Origin: an uncultured Bartonella sp.
Lineage (GTDB): Bacteria; Pseudomonadota; Alphaproteobacteria; Rhizobiales; Rhizobiaceae
Direction of reading: 5' to 3'
Assembly (NCBI GenBank): GCA_946478665.1
Contig: CAMLCZ010000004.1
Span: forward strand, 62,001 to 126,000
Length of the DNA: 64,000 bases
Below the pieces are notes generated by a model, which ran no database searches, had not been told where the DNA came from, and saw only the letters and a program-made list of their open reading frames with translations. Of the stretch, positions 18,434 to 26,814 are shown in pieces; positions within the stretch are counted from its first letter, which is position 1, and each line of letters starts with the position of its first letter. The translations under genes were made by a program, and so were the position numbers.

Positions 18434-20134
18434 GTGTCCATTGCAATTGGAGGCAATCAACAATTAAAGAGATCACCGGCGGCATATGCTGTGGTGAAAT
18501 TGTTGCGTCGTTTGCGTGTTGGCCCACTGTTTCGCTGGCGGTTTTCAGGTTTTCGGCCACAACGTATTTTGGCTGAACCTGTCGATCTCCATTTAGCCGA
18601 TCCAGAAATGGCACATGAGTTTTATCATGGCCGTTTTGCGCTTGCTGGACGCATTGTACAAACAGGCGCTATATCTCCTTTCGCGGTAGAACCACCAACA
18701 TATGAGTGGGAAGCAGCATTAAATGATTTTAGCTGGCTGCGGCATATGGATGCTGCATGCACACCTTTAGCCAATGCCCATGCGCGTTCATTGTTGAATG
18801 ATTGGCTAGAACAGTCAGGAAAACGTGTAAAAGGTACAGCTTGGCAAACTGATATTGCAGCACGCCGGCTCATCGCATGGCTTTGTCATGCGCGTATGTT
18901 GTTGGACGGGGCAAGTGAGAACTTTGAAAAACGGTTTCTCCGTTCGCTCGGGTTTCATGTCCGCTATTTACGTACAGCAATCCATAGTATGGAAGAAGAT
19001 GAGAATCGTCTTCAAGCAGCAGCAGCGTTATGCTTTGCATCGCTTTCTTTACCGGTATCGCCAGCAATCAAGAAAACAGCGCAATCGCAGCTTGTGCAAT
19101 CTTTGACACGTCAAATTCTACCAGATGGAGGGCATATATCCCGTAACCCAGCGGTACTATTGTCTCTGCTCACTGATTTTATTGCTTTGCGACATCTTTA
19201 TGTGCACAGTAAAGAAGCGGCACCACGACTTTTGCTCGATTCTATTGAACGTATGCTGCCTGCACTACGATTTTTTATTCATCAAGATCAATCGCTAGCA
19301 CATTTTAATGGTGTTGGGCCAATTTTGCCTGAACGTCTGGCTGTTGTTCTCGGTTTAGATGAGACCGTTGGAAGTCCATTTTCACATACACCTTATTCAG
19401 GGTATCAGCGGTTATGGGCTAACAATACAACTATTATTGCTGATACTGGAACGACCCCAGCGCGTCCGAATTCCTATCAGGCTGCGGCCGGGTGTCTATC
19501 TTTTGAAATGTCATCGGGGATCAATCGCTTTATTATTAATGCCGGTATAGACCCCTATGGCCCATCGGATTACAGCTTTTTAGCGCGAGCAACTGCAGCT
19601 CATTCAACGGCTACATTAAATGACACATCATCTGGAAAATTTCAAAAAAGAAATGGACAGAGGAAAGTTGCTTTGTTGAATGGCCCAACAGAGATCAATA
19701 TCCAGAGGATAGAAAGCGCTGACCGTATGGGATTTGTGGCAAGTCATAATGGCTATGTTTCGACATTCAATCTGCTGCATGAACGTGGTCTTGTTTTATC
19801 TGCCGATGGACACGTTATCGATGGTTTTGATAAGTTTGTTCCTTCTAACGGTGCTACGGTAAAAGCCGATGGTCGTGATAATGTTGCCGTAAGATTCCAC
19901 CTTCATCCCCATGTGGAGGTAAGCCATGATGGAAATAGCTTGCGTCTTGAAGTCATGGGTGGAGATGCATGGAGCTTCATGTCACCGGATGCAGATATAC
20001 AATTGGAAGATTCAATAGACTTTGTTGATCTTAATGGTCCAAAGCGCACGCGCCAAATTGTTTTGAACTTCCGTCCAGCATTAACAGAGAAGATCCGTTG
20101 GCGATTTACCCGTATTACGCAAGCAAATCAGTAA
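18434..20134 (+). CDS. Heparinase II/III family protein
   Basis: The product (about 566 residues) has an N-terminal helical toroid region (for example DFSWLRHMDAACTPLANAHAR and RYLRTAIHSMEEDENRLQAA) and a C-terminal beta-sandwich typical of the heparinase II/III-like family (SYQAAAGCLSFEMSSG, ARATAAHSTATLND). Relatives are common beside rsmB and purH in Hyphomicrobiales, but their substrate is unknown; true heparin lyase activity should not be assumed. No signal peptide is evident. The ORF track starts at a GTG at 18410; the GTG at 18434 has GGAG eight bases upstream and is preferred. Confidence 0.85.
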   Translation: MSIAIGGNQQLKRSPAAYAVVKLLRRLRVGPLFRWRFSGFRPQRILAEPVDLHLADPEMAHEFYHGRFALAGRIVQTGAISPFAVEPPTYEWEAALNDFSWLRHMDAACTPLANAHARSLLNDWLEQSGKRVKGTAWQTDIAARRLIAWLCHARMLLDGASENFEKRFLRSLGFHVRYLRTAIHSMEEDENRLQAAAALCFASLSLPVSPAIKKTAQSQLVQSLTRQILPDGGHISRNPAVLLSLLTDFIALRHLYVHSKEAAPRLLLDSIERMLPALRFFIHQDQSLAHFNGVGPILPERLAVVLGLDETVGSPFSHTPYSGYQRLWANNTTIIADTGTTPARPNSYQAAAGCLSFEMSSGINRFIINAGIDPYGPSDYSFLARATAAHSTATLNDTSSGKFQKRNGQRKVALLNGPTEINIQRIESADRMGFVASHNGYVSTFNLLHERGLVLSADGHVIDGFDKFVPSNGATVKADGRDNVAVRFHLHPHVEVSHDGNSLRLEVMGGDAWSFMSPDADIQLEDSIDFVDLNGPKRTRQIVLNFRPALTEKIRWRFTRITQANQ

Positions 20135-20233
20135 ACTTATTTTGAGTTTTATCATAAGATTTAATTGATCACTGACCAAAGTTATTTGAACTTTATTTAT
20201 TTTATCTCGCAGTGTTATTTTTAAAGCTCTTGT

Positions 20234-20269
20234 GATAATGGATACGAATACATTCTCCTATTCATTATC
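20234..20269 (+). promoter_or_regulatory. Hairpin immediately before the purH ribosome binding site
   Basis: GATAATGGATA (20234-20244) pairs with TATTCATTATC (20259-20269) over eleven positions including one G-U pair, with a 14-base loop. The next bases are the AGGAAA ribosome binding site of purH. Confidence 0.5.
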
Positions 20270-20281
20270 AGGAAATTTATT

Positions 20282-21898
20282 ATGTCTGTGATATCTAAAC
20301 ACATTCCCGCTCCCGATCTTCATCGGGTTCGTCGTGCACTTCTGTCTGTATCTGATAAAACCGGTTTGGTAGACTTTGCTAAAGATCTGCACCGTCTGGG
20401 AGTGGAACTTATATCCACAGGTGGTACTTCTAAAGCATTAGCGCAGGCGGGTTTGCCCGTTAAAGATGTGTCAGAAGTCACAGGTTTTCCGGAAATTATG
20501 GATGGCCGTGTTAAGACACTTCACCCAGCCATTCATGGTGGGTTGTTGGCAGTGCGTAACGACCCTGAACATGAAGCAGCCATGAAGGAACATGGCATCA
20601 CTGGAATAGACCTTGTTGTTGTTAATCTCTATCCTTTTGAAGAAACGCGATTGTCTGGGGCTGATCGGGATACAATTGTTGAAAATATCGATATCGGCGG
20701 CCCAGCAATGATTCGTGCAGCGGCCAAGAATCACGGTTACACTGCTGTTATTACTGATCCTGAAGATTATGCGCTGGTTCTTGCTGAACTCGATAAATAT
20801 GAAGGTAGTTTGAGTTTAGCTTTCCGTCGTGTTTTGGCGTCACGCGCTTTTGCTCGTACAGCTGCCTATGATGCTGCTATTTCCAATTGGTTTGCTGAAG
20901 ATCTCAAGATTGAGACACCAAAATGGCGCGCATTGGCGGGTAAACTGGAATCAGTCATGCGCTATGGTGAAAATCCACATCAGCAAGCTGGTTTTTATCT
21001 CACTGGAGAAAAAAGATACGGCGTGTCTACAGCACAAGTTATACAGGGTAAACAACTCTCATATAACAATATTAATGACACTGATGCAGCATTTGAATTG
21101 GTAGCAGAGTTTGAGCCACAGAAAAGTGCCGCAGTCGCAATTATCAAGCATGCCAACCCATGTGGTGTGGCTAAAGGGTTAACACTTAAAGATGCATATT
21201 TGCGTGCTCTTGCTTGTGATCCGGTGTCTGCATTTGGAGGTATTATTGCGCTAAACCGTCCTCTTGATGAGGAATGTGCGTCGGAAATCGTCAAAATCTT
21301 TACCGAAGTAATTATTGCGCCAGAAGCAACACCAGAGGCGAGGAAAATTGTTGCAGCTAAGAAAAATTTGCGTCTGTTGGTTACGGGCGGACTGCCTGAT
21401 CCTCGCGCTGCTGGTTTGACAGCAAGAACAGTTGCCGGTGGGCTTCTTGTACAATCTCGTGATAATGGCGTTATCGATGATCTTGATTTGAAGGTTGTTA
21501 CAAAACGCCAGCCAAGTGAACAGGAAATGATAGATTTAAAATTTGCTTTTCAAGTTGCAAAACATGTTAAATCAAATGCAATTGTTTATGTTAAGGATAA
21601 TGCAACCGTCGGAATTGGTGCCGGACAAATGAGCCGTGTAGATTCTGCACGTATAGCAGCACGTAAGGCATTAGATGCTGCTGAGGCTGCTGGTCACCAT
21701 GAACCATTGACGAAAGGTTCTGTTGTAGCGTCAGATGCCTTTTTCCCATTTGCCGATGGTTTGTTATCCGCAGTAGAAGCTGGTGCCACGGCTGTTATCC
21801 AACCGGGTGGTTCAATGCGCGATAATGAAGTCATTGAAGCAGCAGATGCTAATAATATTGCTATGGTGTTTACAGGAATGCGCCACTTCCGCCATTAA
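20282..21898 (+). CDS. purH: Bifunctional AICAR formyltransferase / IMP cyclohydrolase
   Basis: The 538-residue PurH carries out the last two steps of IMP synthesis. The N-terminal IMP cyclohydrolase domain (1-200) shows [43 protein letters not shown] and NLYPFEET. The AICAR transformylase domain shows [32 protein letters not shown] with the catalytic Lys-His pair, SAFGGIIA and [10 protein letters not shown]. Length and motifs are complete. It follows the heparinase-like gene by 147 bases and is closed by a very strong terminator. Confidence 0.98.
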   Translation: MSVISKHIPAPDLHRVRRALLSVSDKTGLVDFAKDLHRLGVELISTGGTSKALAQAGLPVKDVSEVTGFPEIMDGRVKTLHPAIHGGLLAVRNDPEHEAAMKEHGITGIDLVVVNLYPFEETRLSGADRDTIVENIDIGGPAMIRAAAKNHGYTAVITDPEDYALVLAELDKYEGSLSLAFRRVLASRAFARTAAYDAAISNWFAEDLKIETPKWRALAGKLESVMRYGENPHQQAGFYLTGEKRYGVSTAQVIQGKQLSYNNINDTDAAFELVAEFEPQKSAAVAIIKHANPCGVAKGLTLKDAYLRALACDPVSAFGGIIALNRPLDEECASEIVKIFTEVIIAPEATPEARKIVAAKKNLRLLVTGGLPDPRAAGLTARTVAGGLLVQSRDNGVIDDLDLKVVTKRQPSEQEMIDLKFAFQVAKHVKSNAIVYVKDNATVGIGAGQMSRVDSARIAARKALDAAEAAGHHEPLTKGSVVASDAFFPFADGLLSAVEAGATAVIQPGGSMRDNEVIEAADANNIAMVFTGMRHFRH

Positions 21899-21927
21899 CA
21901 CAGCAATTTAACGACAGTTTTTCTATC

Positions 21928-21967
21928 ATAAAAATCCACCATTAGCACCTAATGGTGGATTTTTATT
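21928..21967 (+). terminator. Rho-independent terminator after purH
   Basis: A 17-bp perfect stem (ATAAAAATCCACCATTA and its complement) with a five-base loop ends in TTTTTATT. Confidence 0.94.
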
Positions 21968-22289
21968 AGGGCGATGCCCATTTTCCATTGAACTTAACGG
22001 ACTGGTTTATTGAGGGCAAAGTGTCGAGTCAGATTTGTTTACGGTTTAAATTGATCTGTACGTTTAATGTATATCTTGGATAGAATTCTGCCACTTTGTT
22101 CCCAATTGAGAAGGTGATGTGGCAATTAAGGCAAAATTGCAGCAATTATTAATGAATTATGAATAAAAAACGCTCAATTTGCTGATGGCTTGCACATCAG
22201 CTATGCAATCTTATGACTCCTCATAGTATATTAGCATCACTATATCGAGGCCAACAAATCAAACAGTATATAGTTTTTAGGTGTGTGTT
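21967..22289. other. 323-bp region upstream of the DUF1127 gene
   Basis: No coding region is supported. A seven-pair hairpin GCTGATG-gcttgca-CATCAGC sits at 22181-22201, about 90 bases before the DUF1127 start, and could be an operator or part of the 5' leader. I could not assign a clear promoter. Confidence 0.45.
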
Positions 22290-22433
22290 ATGAATCTTCT
22301 CCGTTCTTTCACGAGATGGCGTCGTTATCGTTCAACAGTGAATGAGTTGAGCCGACTCTCTACTCATGAATTAAATGATTTGGGTATTACCCGTGCAGAA
22401 ATTACCGCAATTGCGCGTCGCGCTGTTCGGTAA
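22290..22433 (+). CDS. DUF1127 small arginine-rich protein
   Basis: This 47-codon gene is too short for the ORF track. It encodes MNLLRSFTRWRRYRSTVNEL followed by LSTHELNDLGITRAEI, an exact fit to the DUF1127 (YjiS-like) domain with its helix ending in DLGI[TS]R. Short DUF1127 proteins in alphaproteobacteria bind RNA; one in Rhodobacter (CcaF1) influences sRNA maturation and is co-transcribed with CcsR RNAs. The 3' region here carries three hairpins that fit that arrangement. No strong ribosome binding site is seen (TTTTAGGTGTGTGTTATG). Confidence 0.88.
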   Translation: MNLLRSFTRWRRYRSTVNELSRLSTHELNDLGITRAEITAIARRAVR

Positions 22434-22442
22434 GTGTTTTTT

Positions 22443-22545
22443 GAGGCTTCCATCTTCCGAGCCTCATATAGGAAAACCTATCCTTCCCTTTGGTTTTCCT
22501 TTCTATAGCGCCTGTTGTTCCTCCCACAACAGGCGTTTTATTTTT
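22443..22545 (+). ncRNA. Triple hairpin with C/U-rich loops (cuckoo/CcsR-like sRNA)
   Basis: Ten bases after the DUF1127 stop, three consecutive hairpins are seen. Hairpin 1 is GAGGCT/AGCCTC with loop TCCATCTTCCG. Hairpin 2 is AGGAAAACC/GGTTTTCCT with loop TATCCTTCCCTTT. Hairpin 3 is CGCCTGTTGT/ACAACAGGCG with loop TCCTCCC and a following TTTTATTTTT, so it doubles as terminator. Pyrimidine loops able to pair with Shine-Dalgarno sequences, in tandem behind a DUF1127 gene, are the hallmark of the cuckoo RNA / CcsR family of Rhodobacterales and Rhizobiales. Structures are read directly; the assignment is inference. Confidence 0.65.
22509..22545 (+). terminator. Terminator hairpin of the DUF1127/sRNA unit
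   Basis: Ten-pair stem CGCCTGTTGT / ACAACAGGCG with loop TCCTCCC, followed by TTTTATTTTT. It ends a few bases before the stop codon of the convergent EamA gene. Confidence 0.88.
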
Positions 22546-22549
22546 CTGT

Positions 22550-23449
22550 TTACGATTTTGAAAATTTGTTTTGTGACGGCAACCTAAATTTAGTTTGTTC
22601 GGAATAACGTTTTTCTTCACGCAAAAATGTCAGTAGGCTTGATGCCATAATCAAGATAATTCCGATAACCATTGGTAAATCCAAATGATCGTGGAAAATA
22701 AAATAACCGAATAAAATGGCCCAAACCATTTGACTATATTGTGGTGTTGCAATAGCGATGGCGGGTACACGTCTAGCCGCTGCCATGGTAAAAATGGCTC
22801 CTAATGCTGCCAGCAACCCGTAACCCAAAAGGTAAATCCATTCGATGTTTTGAGGTTTGACATATGTTGGAATGCTCAACGTTCCACAAATGATTATAGA
22901 GCCTATGATGCCGCTTGCGTAAAGTGAGATACGTTTTTCTTTACCTCCCATAATACGCAGAATTATGATGGAAATTGCACCACTTAATCCGGCGAATACC
23001 GCTCCGATATGCCCTATATTCAAAGAGCGGAATCCAGGACGAAGGACGATAATGACGCCAAGAAAACCAATAATAATAGCTAACCAACGACGCCAGCCGA
23101 TGGGTTCTTTTAGAAAAAACATAGAAAGAATACTGACAAAAAGTGGCTGAAGAAAAATGAGTGTAAAGGCTTCGGCCATGGATAAATGGGTAAATGCCGT
23201 AACACTGCCGATAACACCAATTGCAGCGGATATTGTTCGCAATAACCACATTTTCCAGTTTTGTGAACGGATAATGTCAAACCAAGAGTCTTCTGAGCGT
23301 TTGACAAACGGAACAACAATCAAGCCAAATACAGCCCCATAAAACGCCGTTTCATAAGGTGGTAAAGCACCATTGATAAATTTTACGCATGCATCACTAA
23401 CAGCATAGGCGGCATAAGATGCAAATGAAAGGAAAACACCGTAAAACAT
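22550..23449 (-). CDS. EamA/DMT family transporter (RhaT-like)
   Basis: The product (about 299 residues) has ten hydrophobic segments in two EamA repeats, for example FAGLSGAISIIILRIMGG at the second repeat, and the LIFLQPLFVSILSMFFLKEPIGWRRW loop with the conserved glutamate/proline. The substrate is unknown; drug/metabolite transporters export amino acids, metabolites or lipids. The ORF-track TTG at 23476 lacks a ribosome binding site; the ATG at 23449 has AAGG eight bases upstream. It stands alone on the minus strand. Confidence 0.85.
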   Translation of the reverse strand: MFYGVFLSFASYAAYAVSDACVKFINGALPPYETAFYGAVFGLIVVPFVKRSEDSWFDIIRSQNWKMWLLRTISAAIGVIGSVTAFTHLSMAEAFTLIFLQPLFVSILSMFFLKEPIGWRRWLAIIIGFLGVIIVLRPGFRSLNIGHIGAVFAGLSGAISIIILRIMGGKEKRISLYASGIIGSIIICGTLSIPTYVKPQNIEWIYLLGYGLLAALGAIFTMAAARRVPAIAIATPQYSQMVWAILFGYFIFHDHLDLPMVIGIILIMASSLLTFLREEKRYSEQTKFRLPSQNKFSKS

Positions 23450-23674
23450 GATCCTGGCCTTAGATAAAAGAGGCAATAAACACCACTGTGAAGTAAGATA
23501 GTAAGATTATAAAAAAGAATATGAATTTTATATATAAAAAGAAAAGGGTAGTTTTAAGAGAAAACAATTCTTATTGAGGTTATATTCGATATAACTGGGA
23601 AATAATCAGGGATAGATAACAATAAATGTTCTTTAGATGTTGGGTAAAATAATACATCTATCATTAAGTTGACA

Positions 23675-24562
23675 TTAATTACCGTCTGTAGTTATTTTTG
23701 CACGAAAAATGAGATTTTTTGATGCCAAGATTGCTCCGCCAGTAATGAAAATACAGGCAATGAGAAGACGCCATGTTGGCTCTGCAAGTCCAGTGACGAC
23801 CATCAGCAGTGTCGATAGAAGTGGTGCGCTGTAGCTTGCAACACCTAATAACTGAATGTTTCCGCGTTTAACGCCGTAATCCCAACAATAAAACGCTAGA
23901 CCAACAGGCATTAAACCTAGCAGACCAACAGCAATCCATTGTCCGATATTGGTTGGCAATATATTGGGTTCATGAACAATGAAATGCGTTATTAAAGCCA
24001 ATAACGATGTTATCAGGCAAAACGCAGCAACAACACTTGTTGGGACTTTCGCTAAACGGCGCGATAAAAGAGAGTATGTGGCCCATGCAAAGGCACCGCA
24101 TAGAGCAGTGATGTAACCAAAACTGTTTTTGGCATCGAGTGACAAGCCATTATTTCCGCTAACGACCAACACCATACCAAAGAAGCCAAGTAGTGCTCCG
24201 GCAACATGAAACCAGCGAAGTTTTTCATTTGGCATGAGTGCTGAACCAAGCACAATGAAAAGTGGCCAAAGATAATTTATTAAAGCGGCCTCTACGGGCG
24301 GCGCATTCCGCATGGCTGTAAAATATAAAAAATGATAACCGAATAGGCCAAAAATGCCGACACACCAAACGACTATAGGCTGTTTAAGATCTTTCAATGT
24401 TTCAGGATTTTTTATCCAGAGATAAACACCGGGTAGAGCGCCAATGAAAAAGGTCATTGCGGTAAGTAACAATGAGGGGACTTCACCGCTAAATGCAGTG
24501 AGTGTCGCCATGATCGACCACATTAAAATGGCAAGAAAGCCAATTATTGTTGCTTTATTCAT
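23675..24562 (-). CDS. EamA/DMT transporter, YddG-like
   Basis: The 295-residue protein has ten membrane segments and the two EamA repeats. FGYHFLYFTAMRNAPPVEAALINYLWPLFIVLGSAL and YCWDYGVKRGNIQLLGVASYSAPLLSTL are close in style to the YddG aromatic amino-acid exporter subgroup. Substrate specificity cannot be read from sequence. Its start overlaps the end of the SURF1 gene by eight bases, so it is translated from the same message; that pairing does not imply a shared pathway. It is a distant paralogue of the neighbouring EamA gene. Confidence 0.85.
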   Translation of the reverse strand: MNKATIIGFLAILMWSIMATLTAFSGEVPSLLLTAMTFFIGALPGVYLWIKNPETLKDLKQPIVVWCVGIFGLFGYHFLYFTAMRNAPPVEAALINYLWPLFIVLGSALMPNEKLRWFHVAGALLGFFGMVLVVSGNNGLSLDAKNSFGYITALCGAFAWATYSLLSRRLAKVPTSVVAAFCLITSLLALITHFIVHEPNILPTNIGQWIAVGLLGLMPVGLAFYCWDYGVKRGNIQLLGVASYSAPLLSTLLMVVTGLAEPTWRLLIACIFITGGAILASKNLIFRAKITTDGN

Positions 24563-25328
24563 TGGATATACCGCGCCGCCGTTTTCTTTCGGTAAGAATT
24601 AGAAAAATAGAAGCTCCAAACACTCCAGTCGCTAATGTGAACCAAGTGATAGCGTAACTAAGATGGTTGTTTGGAAATGTAACGACTGTAAGACCACCAA
24701 TTGGTAGTCCGCCGGCATTAGGTGTTTTATCAGCATCAATAAAATATGGGGCAACATCTGTGAGGCCAAGTTTTTGAGCCATCGCAGGTAACTGACGTGT
24801 GTACCATTTGTCATCTTGCGGATTGTTTTTACGAGGATAGAAACCACCACCTTCACTCATTCTTAATAAACCAGTGACGGTTGTGTTACCCTCGATATTT
24901 CCTATCTTTCTTGTGCTAATATCATGTTTGTCCATGGGAACAAAGCCGCGGTTTATAAATGTTATAGAACCATCATCCGTTTCAAGTGGCGTCAGAACCC
25001 AATATCCTGTCGTCTCGTCCGCGACTGCCGTTACAAGAATTTCTTTATCGTTAAGGAATTTGCCGGTAATTTTTACAGGTCTATATTCATCCTTATCATA
25101 AGTGACATTTTGCCAATCATTTTTTGTAGGTGCCGTGACCGGAGCTAGATGAACACGCTCATTGGCATTGCGTATCAGGTTTTCTTTCCATCCGAGTCGT
25201 TCTACCTGCCATGTTCCAAGGGCACAAAAGGCACAGAAAAAGAATAGGCAAAGAAAACCGAATATACCTAAAAATAGAGGCGAACGGGCGCCTGCGTTAT
25301 TTCGTTTTATTTTGGTTTCTGTCATCAT
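24555..25328 (-). CDS. SURF1 family oxidase assembly protein
   Basis: The 257-residue protein has the SURF1 layout: an N-terminal membrane helix at about 18-40 (GIFGFLCLFFFCAFCALGTWQVERLGWK, with the conserved GTWQ), a periplasmic domain with GKF, FINRGFVP and the NNHLSYAITWF motif leading into the second membrane helix near the C-terminus. SURF1 proteins help insert haem a into terminal oxidases; some bacterial copies serve bo3-type quinol oxidases. No oxidase subunit genes are in this window, so the partner is unknown. Two ATGs (25328 and 25325) are possible. Confidence 0.9.
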   Translation of the reverse strand: MMTETKIKRNNAGARSPLFLGIFGFLCLFFFCAFCALGTWQVERLGWKENLIRNANERVHLAPVTAPTKNDWQNVTYDKDEYRPVKITGKFLNDKEILVTAVADETTGYWVLTPLETDDGSITFINRGFVPMDKHDISTRKIGNIEGNTTVTGLLRMSEGGGFYPRKNNPQDDKWYTRQLPAMAQKLGLTDVAPYFIDADKTPNAGGLPIGGLTVVTFPNNHLSYAITWFTLATGVFGASIFLILTERKRRRGISNE

Positions 25329-25540
25329 AATTTAACTCTTAGCATAGCTTTGCGTGAAAAAAAGCAGCTTTCTGACGTTTTGCCAGTAACGAAGATGGGA
25401 AAACTCTTGACCTTTTTATTAGAGACCCGTATAGAAACCCAACTTTCCAATTTTGGCCGGTCAGCGGCTGTGCGCGTTTATTCATTTATATAGCGTGCGT
25501 AAGAGTTGACAGGTTGTACTAGAGTTTAAAGGTGAAGCCT

Positions 25541-25834
25541 ATGTCCCGCGCCTGCGAATTGACCGGAAAATCGGTCCAATATGGCAATAACGTCAGCCAC
25601 GCAAACAACAAAACGCGTCGTCGCTTTTTGCCGAATCTTTGCAATGTTACTTTGATTTCTGAAGCTCTTGAGCAAAGTTATCGTTTGCGTATCTCTGCTG
25701 AAGCATTACGTTCAGTTGAGCATCGTGGTGGTCTTGATGCTTTTCTCGTTAAGGCTAATGAAAAAGAATTATCGCAACGTGCACGTTTGCTAAAGCGTCA
25801 AATTGCAAAAAAGTTGGCTGAAAAAGCAGCTTAA
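25541..25834 (+). CDS. rpmB: 50S ribosomal protein L28
   Basis: The 97-residue protein starts [29 protein letters not shown], the invariant L28 N-terminus. The ORF track includes three extra codons from a GTG at 25532, but AAAGGTGA is correctly spaced for the ATG at 25541. A TTGACA hexamer at 25506 may be part of the promoter, though no matching -10 is obvious. It is monocistronic or co-transcribed with the transporter behind the terminator. Confidence 0.97.
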   Translation: MSRACELTGKSVQYGNNVSHANNKTRRRFLPNLCNVTLISEALEQSYRLRISAEALRSVEHRGGLDAFLVKANEKELSQRARLLKRQIAKKLAEKAA

Positions 25835-25860
25835 TTTTTCATTGAAATCATATGTTAAAC

Positions 25861-25884
25861 GGCCGGTTTAACCGGCCTTTTTTC
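25861..25884 (+). terminator. Rho-independent terminator after rpmB
   Basis: GGCCGGTTTAACCGGCC is a near-complete palindrome followed by TTTTTT. It lies between rpmB and the transporter gene, so the latter may rely on read-through or its own promoter. Confidence 0.9.
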
Positions 25885-25909
25885 TGGTTCCATCACCCAG
25901 GTAAAAAAA

Positions 25910-26560
25910 ATGACAAAGTCACATCACTTACTTTTAGCTGTTTTTGCTATGTGTGTTGCGGTCACTGCATCCAATGTTCTTGTGCAGTATCCGTTTCATT
26001 GGTTCGGTTTTGAACACCTTTTGACATATGGTGCTTTTACCTATCCATTTGCATTTCTCATTAATGATCTAACGAATCGCCGTTATGGTCCACAAGCAGC
26101 ACGCCGGATTGTTTATGCTGGTTTTGTTTCAGGACTTGTGGTTTCTTGGATACTGGCCAGTCCGCGCATAGCGATTGCTTCAGGAACGGCATTTTTATTT
26201 GCTCAATTACTGGATATAACGGTTTTCAATCCGCTTCGTCGTAAGACTTGGTGGATAGCACCACTTGCTGCTGCAATTACCGGTTCTGCTTTAGATACAG
26301 TTTGGTTCTTTGGTGTAGCTTTCTCAAGTCACTTTTCATTTATTGATACATTGACCGGCTATAGCGATGGTTCAAACACCACGATGACTAATTTCTTAGG
26401 GTTGGATATTCCAGTCTGGCTGTCACTCTCATTTGGTGATTTTGGCGTGAAATTGGTTATGGGAATATTTATGTTGCTACCTTATGGTGCAATTTTGGCG
26501 ATATTCATGCCTGATATCTATAATGGGAAAACAGATCCAAAGAGCAATCAAGCTGCTTGA
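25910..26560 (+). CDS. Queuosine precursor transporter (YhhQ / VUT family, DUF165)
   Basis: The 216-residue membrane protein has about six hydrophobic segments and the family signatures TYGAFTYPFAFLINDLTNRRYGPQAARRIVYAGF and GSALDTVWFFGVAF. Members import 7-cyano- or 7-aminomethyl-7-deazaguanine for queuosine tRNA modification. No tgt or queuosine synthesis genes are adjacent. Start ATG follows CAGGTAAAAAA. Confidence 0.9.
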   Translation: MTKSHHLLLAVFAMCVAVTASNVLVQYPFHWFGFEHLLTYGAFTYPFAFLINDLTNRRYGPQAARRIVYAGFVSGLVVSWILASPRIAIASGTAFLFAQLLDITVFNPLRRKTWWIAPLAAAITGSALDTVWFFGVAFSSHFSFIDTLTGYSDGSNTTMTNFLGLDIPVWLSLSFGDFGVKLVMGIFMLLPYGAILAIFMPDIYNGKTDPKSNQAA

Positions 26561-26571
26561 TATAATTCAAA

Positions 26572-26598
26572 AAGGCGTAGCATTTAAATGCTGCGCTT
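26572..26598 (+). terminator. Possible terminator hairpin after the transporter gene
   Basis: GCGTAGCATT pairs with AATGCTGCGC (one T-G pair) with only two loop bases. There is no proper T-tract, so a terminator function is uncertain. Confidence 0.35.
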
Positions 26599-26637
26599 CA
26601 CGATATTAGTTTTCTAATTTTGTATAAAGCTAATCAA

Positions 26638-26661
26638 ACTTTTAATTGATGAATTAAAAGT
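26638..26661. repeat. AT-rich perfect inverted repeat
   Basis: ACTTTTAATT-GATG-AATTAAAAGT is a ten-pair perfect hairpin in the gap between the convergent transporter and cobT genes. It may help end the cobT transcript, but lacks GC pairs. Confidence 0.4.
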
Positions 26662-26814
26662 CAGATGTCTGCATATTCTATATTTTGAAGTTCTATTGGA
26701 ATTAACAAAAATCGCGATTAATAATTATAGAATAGATATTTAGCATCACGATTTGGTTGTTTGTGGTGACATTTCCACGCTATCCATTGAAATGCGTAGA
26801 TTCGAATTATCGTG

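Noticed and set aside
22375-22620. Overlapping small ORFs (70 aa plus, 72 aa minus) at the DUF1127 3' region
   Set aside because: They run through the hairpin cluster and the EamA gene end in the wrong frame; the DUF1127 frame explains the coding part.
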